Source: Planctomycetota bacterium (lineage in GTDB: Bacteria > Planctomycetota > Phycisphaerae > Sedimentisphaerales > UBA12454). Taken from it: a stretch of DNA of 6,708 bases. The stretch covers positions 1-6,708 of the forward strand of contig JAHJUV010000009.1 in the NCBI GenBank assembly GCA_018828825.1, given 5' to 3'. The notes below the pieces were generated by a model. It searched no databases. It was not told where the DNA came from and saw nothing but the letters and a program-made list of their open reading frames with translations. The position numbers and the translations under genes are program-made. Positions 1 through 6,645 of the stretch are shown here, in pieces. Each line of letters begins with the position of its first letter. Positions within the stretch are counted from its first letter, which is position 1.

Positions 1-273
1 GAGATAGAAATTCCTCAGTGATTTGGGCGCTCTGAGAAAATCGGCAACGGCCCTGATGCCGGTGCGTTTGACGGTTTTTTTTATAACAAACGGCGTATTT
101 CCAATTTTTTTTAGTGCTGTAATGCTGCCGTTTTCCGATTTGAATACTTTGTCCGGATTCTGTGTTAATTTTTCCGGTTCGAAATTAAGGTTAGACCATT
201 TCTGGGTAGTGACGCCCTTCCAGCCGCCGGGCAGTTTTAAGTCAACAAGAATTATCGGCGTAAAACGATTCAT
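1..273 (-). CDS. N-terminal part of a probable lipopolysaccharide (WaaP/Kdo/InaA-type) kinase-like protein
   Basis: An open frame starts at ATG 273-271 and runs for 91 codons to the left edge without a stop, so the C-terminal part is missing. The visible part looks like the N-lobe of the atypical kinase family that phosphorylates Kdo or heptose in lipopolysaccharide cores. A strand around residues 43-56 (VFKSENGSITALKK) is followed by TPFVIKKTVKR (60-70), which fits the lysine-bearing ATP-binding strand. Next comes FLRAPKSLRNFYL (79-91), resembling the family's 'F+.S+A.R.W' helix that precedes 'L...GI.TP.PLA'. The catalytic loop lies outside the window, so activity cannot be judged. There is no Shine-Dalgarno sequence before the ATG, and a promoter-like pair sits so close that the mRNA may be almost leaderless. 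Another eukaryotic-like kinase fold protein is possible. The existence of the gene is more certain than its function. Confidence 0.62.
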   Translation of the reverse strand, partial: MNRFTPIILVDLKLPGGWKGVTTQKWSNLNFEPEKLTQNPDKVFKSENGSITALKKIGNTPFVIKKTVKRTGIRAVADFLRAPKSLRNFYL

Positions 274-281
274 AAGGGAGC

Positions 282-309
282 ATTTTAATCGAATGCGGTT
301 TTTTATCAA
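282..309 (-). promoter_or_regulatory. Promoter candidate for the WaaP-like gene
   Basis: Read on the minus strand, TTGATA (309-304) is followed after 16 bp by TAAAAT (287-282). Each hexamer has one mismatch to the sigma-70 consensus. The -10 ends only 8 nt before the ATG at 273, so transcription would begin at or beside the start codon. This agrees with the lack of a Shine-Dalgarno sequence. The call rests on sequence match only. Confidence 0.45.
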
Positions 310-341
310 ACGTCTTTTTGGCTGTATTTTTCCGCAAGACC

Positions 342-350
342 TGATAAAAT
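342..350 (+). promoter_or_regulatory. Extended -10 promoter candidate for the Nudix gene
   Basis: TGATAAAAT matches the extended -10 form TGnTATAAT with one mismatch. No good -35 is found at 16-18 bp upstream; a TTGGCT at 318-323 would give a 21-bp spacer, which is too long. The element ends 6 nt before the ATG at 357, and no Shine-Dalgarno sequence lies between, so a leaderless mRNA is likely if this promoter is used. Confidence 0.42.
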
Positions 351-356
351 CCGGAT

Positions 357-818
357 ATGACAGAAAAGGGAAAATATGTTTACAACTGGCCAAGGCCGAT
401 GGTAACGGTTGACGTTGCGGTTTTCGATATAAGCATAAGCGACAATAAGCCTAAAATACTTCTTATAAAACGGGGCAACGAGCCATTTAAGGAGCAATGG
501 GCGTTTCCCGGCGGATTTGTAGAGATGGACGAGGAACTCGAGGAGGCGGCGGCAAGGGAGCTTGCCGAAGAAGCAGGCCTGACAGGAGTAAAACTTGAGC
601 AATTGCGTACATTCGGCAAATGCGGCAGAGACCCCCGCGGCAGAAATATAACAATCGTATTTATCGGTATAACGGAAAACACAGAAATCAAAAGCGGAGA
701 CGATGCCGCCGATGCACAGTGGTTTAGTATAGACGATTTGCCTCAAATGGGCTTTGACCATAACGATGTCGCTGATGCAGCGATAAAAAAACTGAATGAA
801 TTAATGAATAATTCTTAA
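357..818 (+). CDS. Nudix hydrolase, ADP-ribose pyrophosphatase-like
   Basis: The 153-residue protein hydrolyses a nucleoside diphosphate linked to another group and is probably cytosolic. The Nudix box is complete and fits GX5EX7REUXEEXGU exactly: G53, E59, R67, E68, E71, E72, G74 and L75. The glutamates of the RE and EE pairs bind the catalytic metal. It is preceded by WAFPGGFVE (48-56). The N-terminal WPRPMVTVDVAVF (11-23) and the later GRDPRGR (90-96) are typical of the COG1051/NrtR-like branch that includes ADP-ribose pyrophosphatases. FDHNDVADAAIKKL (133-146) matches the usual C-terminal helix of that branch. Length is that of a stand-alone enzyme: no DNA-binding domain follows, so it is not a full NrtR repressor. 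Substrate cannot be fixed from sequence; ADP-ribose, 8-oxo-dGTP or a related nucleotide are options. The gene is divergent from the WaaP-like gene and convergent with alr, overlapping its end by 18 bp. Confidence 0.93.
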   Translation: MTEKGKYVYNWPRPMVTVDVAVFDISISDNKPKILLIKRGNEPFKEQWAFPGGFVEMDEELEEAAARELAEEAGLTGVKLEQLRTFGKCGRDPRGRNITIVFIGITENTEIKSGDDAADAQWFSIDDLPQMGFDHNDVADAAIKKLNELMNNS

Positions 819-1949
819 GGCCCTGGGGGGGAGCGAAGTCAGGACTTCGTGGCATATCGTGTCCGCCATTTCGGCTAATCTATATACACTGCACATACTT
901 TGAGGGTCGTTGTCAATTACGGTTACGAACTGACCAACCGCAGCATTTGGAATATCAGTAACATCAATTATGGTTTTATCCATACTTACCCTGCCGATGA
1001 CCTGTGCGAAATTATTTCCGACCTTCATAAATGCATTATTCGAATACAGCCGCCAGTAATTATCGGCGTAGCCGAGCGGCACAATTGCTCCGACTGTGTC
1101 TCGCCAGGCGGTGAACGTCCTGCCGTAGCCGACGGTTTGACCTTTTTTGTAATGGTTAAGCTGGACTATCGGCACTTCAAATTTCATCGCGGGAGTAAGG
1201 TTTATCTTCAGTATATCGGGGTGTTCTGCCCAGCCGAACAGTGCGATACCGCATCGTACCATATCGAAATGAGCCTCGGGCATATTGAGCATAGCGGCGC
1301 TATTGGCGGCGTGAATGATAACGTCTTTGCAGGCAAGCAGGGACTGTGTGGAAAGAAATTTTTTGAATCTTTCAAGCTGCTGGGTAGCAAAGATGAGATT
1401 CTTTTCGGCTGCCGTTGAAAAATGGGTGTATACTCCTGCCAGACGAACGTTTGGAAAAGAACGTGTTTTTTTTATCAACTCGGCAGCTTTTTCGGCATCT
1501 ACGCCGCAACGGCCCATACCGGTTTCGACTTTTATATGAACATTCAGTATATCTGAAGCAGTTTTTAGACAATCCTGCACGAATTGCAGGGCTTCAGTGT
1601 CGACGATGGCGCAATGAAAACCTTTTTGAGCGCACAATTGCACGGCCTGGCTGCTGCAGGCGGTATGAACAGGTTCAAGTATGAGGATTTTTGCCTGTTC
1701 GACAATATCCGCAATGAAGGCGGCTTCATAAACATTGGCAACTGCAAAAAAATCGACCTGGCCCTTTTTGAGTATCTCGACGATTTCCCTGATGCCGTGG
1801 CCGTAACCATTTGACTTAATAACGGCACATAATTTAGTTTCGGGCCTGCACAGGCCTTTGACTATTTTAAGATTATCCAACAGGGCTTTCGAATAGATGT
1901 GAATCTTCTGGTCGTGTCGGATGAATTGTTTACTTGTCTCAAATTGCAT
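801..1949 (-). CDS. alr: Alanine racemase (PLP-dependent)
   Basis: This 382-residue enzyme interconverts L- and D-alanine in the cytosol and supplies D-alanine for peptidoglycan. Length is normal for the family. AVIKSNGYGHG (42-52) holds the PLP lysine K45, a variant of the usual AVxKANAYGHG. KVETGMGRCGV (140-150) carries R147, equivalent to the arginine near the cofactor phenolate. HAANSAAM (213-220) and HFDMVRCGIALFG (227-239) match family blocks. VGYGRTF (273-279) carries Y275, the second catalytic base. PLGYAD (291-296), GRVSMDK (319-325) and the C-terminal HEVLTSLPPR (367-376) complete the C-terminal domain. The ATG lies 2 nt after the stop of the glycosyltransferase gene and has no Shine-Dalgarno sequence, so translation is probably coupled. 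M145 is the next methionine, so this start is well supported. It is the last gene of the minus-strand cluster, and its 3' end lies inside the 3' end of the Nudix gene. Confidence 0.96.
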   Translation of the reverse strand: MQFETSKQFIRHDQKIHIYSKALLDNLKIVKGLCRPETKLCAVIKSNGYGHGIREIVEILKKGQVDFFAVANVYEAAFIADIVEQAKILILEPVHTACSSQAVQLCAQKGFHCAIVDTEALQFVQDCLKTASDILNVHIKVETGMGRCGVDAEKAAELIKKTRSFPNVRLAGVYTHFSTAAEKNLIFATQQLERFKKFLSTQSLLACKDVIIHAANSAAMLNMPEAHFDMVRCGIALFGWAEHPDILKINLTPAMKFEVPIVQLNHYKKGQTVGYGRTFTAWRDTVGAIVPLGYADNYWRLYSNNAFMKVGNNFAQVIGRVSMDKTIIDVTDIPNAAVGQFVTVIDNDPQSMCSVYRLAEMADTICHEVLTSLPPRALRIIH

Positions 1950-1951
1950 AA

Positions 1952-2662
1952 CTATTTGTCATTTCTAATCTGTCTATACAATGCGAAAAGCTCTTTAAAT
2001 GCCCGCAGAATCACACTTAATTTCGCACCGGTTTGTTCGCCGGCCGTTCGAGGATAATGATGTACGCCGACCTGAATTATTTTATATCCTTTGTTTTTTG
2101 CTCTCGCGAATATTTCCGTATTTATCAAGGCGCCGGTGCTTTTCATTTCTATATCATCAAATATTCTGCGTTTATAAAGCTTAAAGGCGCCGTCTATATC
2201 TTTTATTCTCATTCTGAACAAGATGCAGACAAGCGTCGTCCAGCAGAAAGCGTTTATTTTCCTTAGCAGGTTGTCCTGCCTTTTAATGCGGCAGCCGCTT
2301 ACGATATCGTAATCGGCCATATATTTGAATAACGAAGGCAGTTCCCTGATGTCGAATTGGCCGTCGCCGTCGGTATAGAAGACATATTCTTTTGTCGCGG
2401 CCTTAAAACCGCTTTGAAGCGCCGAGCCGTAGCCGAGATTTGCCTGATGATGAACTGCTTTTATGTTTTTATTTTCTGATGCCAGTTTGTCGGCAATTTG
2501 GGCGGTTTTGTCCCTGCTGCCGTCATTAACAATAATTATTTCAAAATCTATTCCGAGAGGCCGCAGAACCTCGATGGCGGATTTTACAACCTTTTCGATA
2601 TTATCCTGTTCGTTATAACAGGGGAAAAAAACAGATAACGACTTGACGATGTCGTCAGTCAT
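1952..2662 (-). CDS. Family 2 glycosyltransferase, DPM1/polyprenyl-phosphate sugar synthase type
   Basis: A GT-A-fold enzyme that moves a sugar from a nucleotide donor, most likely to polyprenyl phosphate at the inner face of the cytoplasmic membrane. The start is taken as ATG 2662 (236 residues) because GGAG lies 4 nt upstream and family members begin shortly before the first strand. A TTG at 2680 would add six residues. In the ATG numbering, SVFFPCYNEQDNI (10-22) and IIIVNDGSRDKT (42-53) form the nucleotide-binding part. ANLGYGSALQSGF (74-86) follows, and YTDGDGQFD (96-104) contains the metal-binding DxD. IDGAFKLYKRR (156-166) and HHYPRTAGEQTGAK (201-214) are the acceptor-side blocks of the DPM1-like branch. 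There is no C-terminal membrane-helix pair, unlike the GtrB/DpmB types; a hydrophobic stretch near 140-150 may touch the membrane. It sits between the large membrane protein gene (30 nt upstream) and alr (2 nt downstream). Sugar and lipid cannot be read from sequence. Confidence 0.9.
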   Translation of the reverse strand: MTDDIVKSLSVFFPCYNEQDNIEKVVKSAIEVLRPLGIDFEIIIVNDGSRDKTAQIADKLASENKNIKAVHHQANLGYGSALQSGFKAATKEYVFYTDGDGQFDIRELPSLFKYMADYDIVSGCRIKRQDNLLRKINAFCWTTLVCILFRMRIKDIDGAFKLYKRRIFDDIEMKSTGALINTEIFARAKNKGYKIIQVGVHHYPRTAGEQTGAKLSVILRAFKELFALYRQIRNDK

Positions 2663-2666
2663 AAAT

Positions 2667-2670
2667 CTCC
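2667..2670 (-). promoter_or_regulatory. Ribosome-binding site that decides the glycosyltransferase start
   Basis: On the minus strand GGAG is followed by ATTT and then ATG at 2662. The spacing of 4 nt is short but workable. The competing TTG at 2680 has no purine-rich site before it, so the ATG is preferred. Confidence 0.55.
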
Positions 2671-2692
2671 AGTTTTTCAATCTTAATTTTAG

Positions 2693-5422
2693 TTACCAGC
2701 GGGCGTTTTTATTAATAGACGACTGCTCGGCGGCAAAAGCCCTTATATGCTTCTGATAATTTTCGGCGATTTCCGGCTTATTACGGCTTATTTTCGCAAA
2801 ATAATCTCCAATGAATATTGCTGCCACGAGTTTGCTGCGATAACCGTCCTGCCTCATATAAGTTTTCTTTTTATCAACAAAATCATTAAAATACCGACTG
2901 AAAACTTCAACTACCTGCTCTCTAAACTGGGGGGCACGATTTGCGACACTTATAAGTTCAGAAATAATGCCTTGAGAGGGAAATCGTGAAAAAGCCTGTA
3001 TTAAAAGTTCGCAGCCTTGCTTAACTTTATCTTCATCTTGTATATACAGAAGATTTCGTCCGAGAGTGAATAACCTTGAAAAATCATCAGGATATTTTGT
3101 CTGTCCTGTGAACATACCCAGATAAAGTTCCCTGCCCTGTTCTGATTTTACACTTACGTATATTCGCTGGTCTTCATCCATATATACCGTTCGCCAATTG
3201 GGATGAGGTTCCAATCCTTTTACAACCTCCGAGTTAAATTGTGCGGCGGGCATAATAACGACCCAGACATTTTCCTTTTCGAACTGTTCGTCGAGCCAGG
3301 TCCCGATGGCCTTATAATCCGAAGCTGTAAATGCTCTGCCAGCTCGTTGTGCAAGTCTTGCGGGTTCTCCACCGCTCATCATATACATCCATTTATGATA
3401 AGCACCCGTGTTATAAGCAGCTTGTGCCCTGCCGTCCATATAGAGCTGGAGAGGTGTTTTGCCTGTGTTGGGGTCGGGAATCTGACCGTAAGCGATAAAA
3501 CCGCCCTCGGTCCAGTAATTAAATACTTTTCCCTTTAATTTGTTGTCCCTAAGAAACTGACAGGCCTTAAAAGGCTTTGCATAAGAAGCTGTCATTCTCA
3601 TAAAAACGCTTGTCAGATAATCGTTGTCCGGCCAAGGGGCGAGATAGATAGTTTTGTACCAGTATCCCCACCAGACCGTCAGAAATATGACTATTGCCAA
3701 GGCGACTGCGGCAAAATATCTTTGAATTTTTATTGGAAAAGGACTTAATATGGCTTTGCCGGTTTTTTTCAGGTTCTCAAGTGCAGCGAACATTTTGATT
3801 GCATTATCAAGGAACATTGCAATAACCGGACAGGCAGCAATCCCCGCAATAGGAATAAATCGGCGTGAACCTATGGCCATATAAACAGTAAGAGCTGCGA
3901 TAACCAGCAGCGGCAAATCGAGCATCGGCCAGGTATATTGTTCATTGTCGGATGACTTATCCTGAGCCTTACCTTTTTTTGTGACAATGCGAGGTTTGAG
4001 CAGCAGACAGACAACCCATGCCGCAAGCAATACCCAGGCAATTATATACATAATCAGAAACGGTCTTTCATCGCCTACCGGGTTTTTCCACTCAAAAGCA
4101 GGATGCCATTCGTTGACTGTTTTCCACAGTTTTGCATCTTCACTTACAGTAACTACAAAAGTATGTGTCAGATTTGTCAGGTGAAATGGATTGAAAATTA
4201 TCATCGCAATAAAAGCGACAACCGCGGCTGTAACAGTGTGCCACCACCCTTTTAAACTTATGGTTTTCAGCCTGTGCCTGAAAGCGCCAAGCAAAACCGC
4301 TATAACCACAAAACCGATAAAAGCTATAAAAAACGAGAATCTGCTGTCATTGACATAAGCCCTGAAAAGGGAATTTTGTATCGTAAACCTTCCTATCCCA
4401 TCAGGGAAGAATCTGCTGCATACCGCGATAAAAACGATAAAGGTCGCTATAATATGATATCCATTAAAAAGAGAGGCTTTTGTATTTTTCCAAACTGTCA
4501 TTGTTATGCTCAGCGCGACTGCTATCACAATAAAATAGAAAAGTCCATCCGAAAAAGGCTTTATAGGAATAAGGTACTCATGCAAGCGGAACTTGATAGC
4601 AAGAGCGTATAAAAACAGCCAGCCGAGTATATAGTATAAACACAAGCTTGATTTTTTGGGCAGCAACGTCAGCAGATGAAGCCCAATAAACGGCACAAGA
4701 ACGATAAATACATAGACATATCCGCCGTGGAGATTACACCATAAAACTGTTATAGGTACTATAAGCCAGATGTAAAGATAGTTACGATTGACAGCCAGAA
4801 CGAAAATAAACAGGAGGATAGCGGTAAGCATATTTGAAAAACCGGCCGGCCGGACATCAAGAAACGTCCTGCCGATAAACAACGCAAAACAGGCAAAAAC
4901 CGCCGAGAGAGCGGGATTTACCCCAAGTATTCTGCCGGTATAATAAACTACTATAACGGTTATGATATAAAGCGCATATTTCCAGTAAACCAGGCTGTTA
5001 TAGCTGATGTTCTGCCCGTCTATCGGCTTGTCGTAGGTTTCAGCATCAGCAATCGGCGAGTCGTGCGTAACCCAGTAGAAGAAAACGTGTGTCAGCCAAT
5101 TCTGATTAACCCAGCCTGTCGGATGCCAGTATTTAACGGTATCGAGTCCTACTTTATCGGTAATCCACTGTGCCCATTTAGGCCAGGTTTTTACTTCCTC
5201 TACGGTCGGGCCCGGCTTGTGCGAATTTGCGCTGAAAGGCTCAACAGTATCGACGCCGTGATTTATAAAATGCCTTCCGCAGGCCATCGCCACCCATGTA
5301 TCACCCGCTCCGACCATATGGGTCGAGGCGTGGAGAGCACAAAGAATCATAGCCCACCAGAAAATCATCATTATCCAGCCGCTCATCGGCTGCCGCTTGT
5401 CTGCAATCAGTTCGCCAGCCAT
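2693..5422 (-). CDS. Large polytopic membrane protein, GT-C glycosyltransferase-like, function unknown
   Basis: A 909-residue integral membrane protein with about 14-15 hydrophobic helices, near residues 15-33, 144-163, 168-188, 194-211, 213-229, 234-254, 259-277, 291-310, 320-338, 362-380, 394-410, 454-476, 500-517, 520-538 and 569-587. A long loop follows helix 1. It opens with GAGDTWVAMACGRHFINHG (38-56), then NQNWLTHVFFYWV (107-119). Acidic residues in this first loop are where GT-C enzymes keep their catalytic or metal site. LDVRPAGFSNMLTAIL (188-203), WCNLHGGYV (228-236) and SRRFIPIAGIA (519-529) fit a widespread family of uncharacterised GT-C-like proteins. The soluble tail (about 590-909) contains KVFNYWTEGGFIAYG (632-646) and YMDGRAQAAY (661-670), then a helical region (about 780-909) that may form TPR-like repeats. 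The ATG overlaps the aminotransferase stop by 16 nt; a start at ATG 5386 (residue M13) is also possible. Being followed by a DPM1-like gene supports use of a polyprenyl-linked sugar, which is inference. The acceptor is unknown. Confidence 0.85.
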   Translation of the reverse strand: MAGELIADKRQPMSGWIMMIFWWAMILCALHASTHMVGAGDTWVAMACGRHFINHGVDTVEPFSANSHKPGPTVEEVKTWPKWAQWITDKVGLDTVKYWHPTGWVNQNWLTHVFFYWVTHDSPIADAETYDKPIDGQNISYNSLVYWKYALYIITVIVVYYTGRILGVNPALSAVFACFALFIGRTFLDVRPAGFSNMLTAILLFIFVLAVNRNYLYIWLIVPITVLWCNLHGGYVYVFIVLVPFIGLHLLTLLPKKSSLCLYYILGWLFLYALAIKFRLHEYLIPIKPFSDGLFYFIVIAVALSITMTVWKNTKASLFNGYHIIATFIVFIAVCSRFFPDGIGRFTIQNSLFRAYVNDSRFSFFIAFIGFVVIAVLLGAFRHRLKTISLKGWWHTVTAAVVAFIAMIIFNPFHLTNLTHTFVVTVSEDAKLWKTVNEWHPAFEWKNPVGDERPFLIMYIIAWVLLAAWVVCLLLKPRIVTKKGKAQDKSSDNEQYTWPMLDLPLLVIAALTVYMAIGSRRFIPIAGIAACPVIAMFLDNAIKMFAALENLKKTGKAILSPFPIKIQRYFAAVALAIVIFLTVWWGYWYKTIYLAPWPDNDYLTSVFMRMTASYAKPFKACQFLRDNKLKGKVFNYWTEGGFIAYGQIPDPNTGKTPLQLYMDGRAQAAYNTGAYHKWMYMMSGGEPARLAQRAGRAFTASDYKAIGTWLDEQFEKENVWVVIMPAAQFNSEVVKGLEPHPNWRTVYMDEDQRIYVSVKSEQGRELYLGMFTGQTKYPDDFSRLFTLGRNLLYIQDEDKVKQGCELLIQAFSRFPSQGIISELISVANRAPQFREQVVEVFSRYFNDFVDKKKTYMRQDGYRSKLVAAIFIGDYFAKISRNKPEIAENYQKHIRAFAAEQSSINKNARW

Positions 5423-6594
5423 TTTTCTATTCTGTCAATTCCTTTCGTTATCAGTTCCATAGACGTTGCGAAACTCAGCCGGACGTTGTTATCACATCCG
5501 AACGGCCCGCCCGGCACGAGCGCGACATTTGCCTGCTCCAATAGTGCCGCGGCAAAATCCATACTGTTCTCTATTTTTTTCCCGCCGATTGTTCTGCCGA
5601 AATGTGCCGAGACATCCGGGAAGCAGTAAAACGCCCCTGTCGGCTGCGAACATTTGACACCTTCAATGGCACCGAGCCTGTCTGCCATATATTTGGCGCG
5701 TTTTTCAAATTCGACTCTCATTTTCTCGACTTCGTTATTAGTGTCTCCAAAAGCCACAAGACCGCCGGCTTGTACGAAACTGACCGGATTCTGTGTCATA
5801 TGCCCCTGCAATCTGCTCATAGCCTTAACTACTTCAATGGGTCCGGCCACATAACCAAGCCGCCAGCCGGTCATCGCATACGCCTTGCTGAAGCCGTTGA
5901 TTGTAATTGTTCTTTTATAAGCATCCTCACTTAACGCAGCAAAACTGATGAATTTCGTATCGCCATATACGAGCCGTTCATAAATCTCGTCGCTGAGGAC
6001 CATAATTTCAGTCCCTTCGAGAACCTTTGCTATGGCTTTCAACTCATCCGGGGTATAAGTAAAGCCGCCGGGATTGTTAGGACTGTTAATCAGCAGCATT
6101 GCTGTTTTGGGGGTTATGGCTTTTTTCAACTGCTCGGGCGTAATCTTATAATCGTTCTTGGGGTCAGTTTGAACGACTTTCATTACCGCACCGGCGAGCT
6201 TTATCGTCTCAGGATATGTAACCCAGTATGGAGTAGGAACGATAACCTCATCGCCTTCGTCGAGGACGGCCTGCATAGACTCATAAACCGAGTGCTTCGC
6301 ACCGATGTTCACGATAATCTGTTCAGGTGTATATGTAAGGCCGTTATCCCTTTTGAGTTTATCGGCGATAGCCTTTCGCAGTTCGGGAATGCCCGGCGTG
6401 GCGGTGTACTTCGTATTTCCTGCCCTCATAGCCGCGATTGCCGCATCCTTGATATACTGCGGCGTATCAAAATCCGGCTCGCCTGCACCGAAACCGACGA
6501 CATCAACGCCTTTGGCTTTGAGTTCCTTTGCTTTTGTAGTTACCGCCATAGTCGCAGAAGGCGGAACGGCTTGTGCCCTTTTGCTGACTTTCAT
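5407..6594 (-). CDS. Class I aminotransferase, aspartate/prephenate type (class Ib)
   Basis: A 395-residue PLP enzyme of normal family length that transfers amino groups between aspartate or glutamate and 2-oxo acids, in the cytosol. The N-terminus through GAGEPDFDTP (36-45) is close in pattern to the Thermus aspartate aminotransferase. GNTKYTATPGIPELR (59-73), SPNNPGG (171-177), LSDEIYERLVYG (200-211) and GFSKAYAMTGWRLGY (234-248) are clear. Key residues are N174, D202 and Y205 at the cofactor, K237 as the PLP lysine and R372 (VRLSFA) for the substrate carboxylate. T15 and K100 sit where class-Ib enzymes with prephenate aminotransferase activity carry Thr and Lys, so arogenate formation is possible as well as aspartate. 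SPNNPGG replaces the more usual SPxNPTG. The ATG has an AAGG site 6 nt upstream and an extended -10 promoter, making this the first gene of the four-gene cluster. It would often be named aspC or aspB; substrate range is not proven. Confidence 0.95.
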   Translation of the reverse strand: MKVSKRAQAVPPSATMAVTTKAKELKAKGVDVVGFGAGEPDFDTPQYIKDAAIAAMRAGNTKYTATPGIPELRKAIADKLKRDNGLTYTPEQIIVNIGAKHSVYESMQAVLDEGDEVIVPTPYWVTYPETIKLAGAVMKVVQTDPKNDYKITPEQLKKAITPKTAMLLINSPNNPGGFTYTPDELKAIAKVLEGTEIMVLSDEIYERLVYGDTKFISFAALSEDAYKRTITINGFSKAYAMTGWRLGYVAGPIEVVKAMSRLQGHMTQNPVSFVQAGGLVAFGDTNNEVEKMRVEFEKRAKYMADRLGAIEGVKCSQPTGAFYCFPDVSAHFGRTIGGKKIENSMDFAAALLEQANVALVPGGPFGCDNNVRLSFATSMELITKGIDRIEKWLAN

Positions 6595-6600
6595 CCCGCA

Positions 6601-6604
6601 CCTT
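6601..6604 (-). promoter_or_regulatory. Ribosome-binding site of the aminotransferase gene
   Basis: On the minus strand AAGG (within GAAGGTG) lies 6 nt before the ATG at 6594. It is the clearest Shine-Dalgarno match in the window and lies inside the 12-bp inverted-repeat arm. Confidence 0.65.
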
Positions 6605-6636
6605 CTTTCAATTCAATTTTTTCAAAATCTGTCTTG

Positions 6637-6645
6637 ATTATAACA
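6637..6645 (-). promoter_or_regulatory. Extended -10 promoter of the four-gene operon
   Basis: On the minus strand TGTTATAAT is a perfect extended -10 (TGnTATAAT). The hexamer 17 bp upstream is TTTTTT, a poor -35, which an extended -10 promoter can tolerate. Transcription would start near 6630, giving a leader of about 36 nt that includes the ribosome-binding site but excludes the distal arm of the inverted repeat. Confidence 0.6.

Noticed and set aside
23..412. Plus-strand open frame opposite the WaaP-like gene
   Set aside because: The minus-strand frame has the kinase-like pattern, while this one crosses the intergenic region and runs into the Nudix gene in another frame; its protein looks like nothing recognisable.
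834..849. CGAAGTC-AG-GACTTCG hairpin just after the Nudix stop, as a terminator
   Set aside because: It is made by the conserved C-terminal codons of alr (H E V L T S), and no T-tract follows on either strand.
2663..2680. TTG start for the glycosyltransferase adding six residues
   Set aside because: The ATG at 2662 has GGAG upstream and fits the usual N-terminus of the family better.
4842..4853. CCGGCCGGCCGG palindrome
   Set aside because: It encodes V R P A G inside a well-supported coding region and has no partner or flanking structure.
5063..5629. 188-residue plus-strand open frame
   Set aside because: It is antisense to the aminotransferase/membrane-protein junction, has no recognisable motif and no ribosome-binding site, and both minus-strand genes are convincing.
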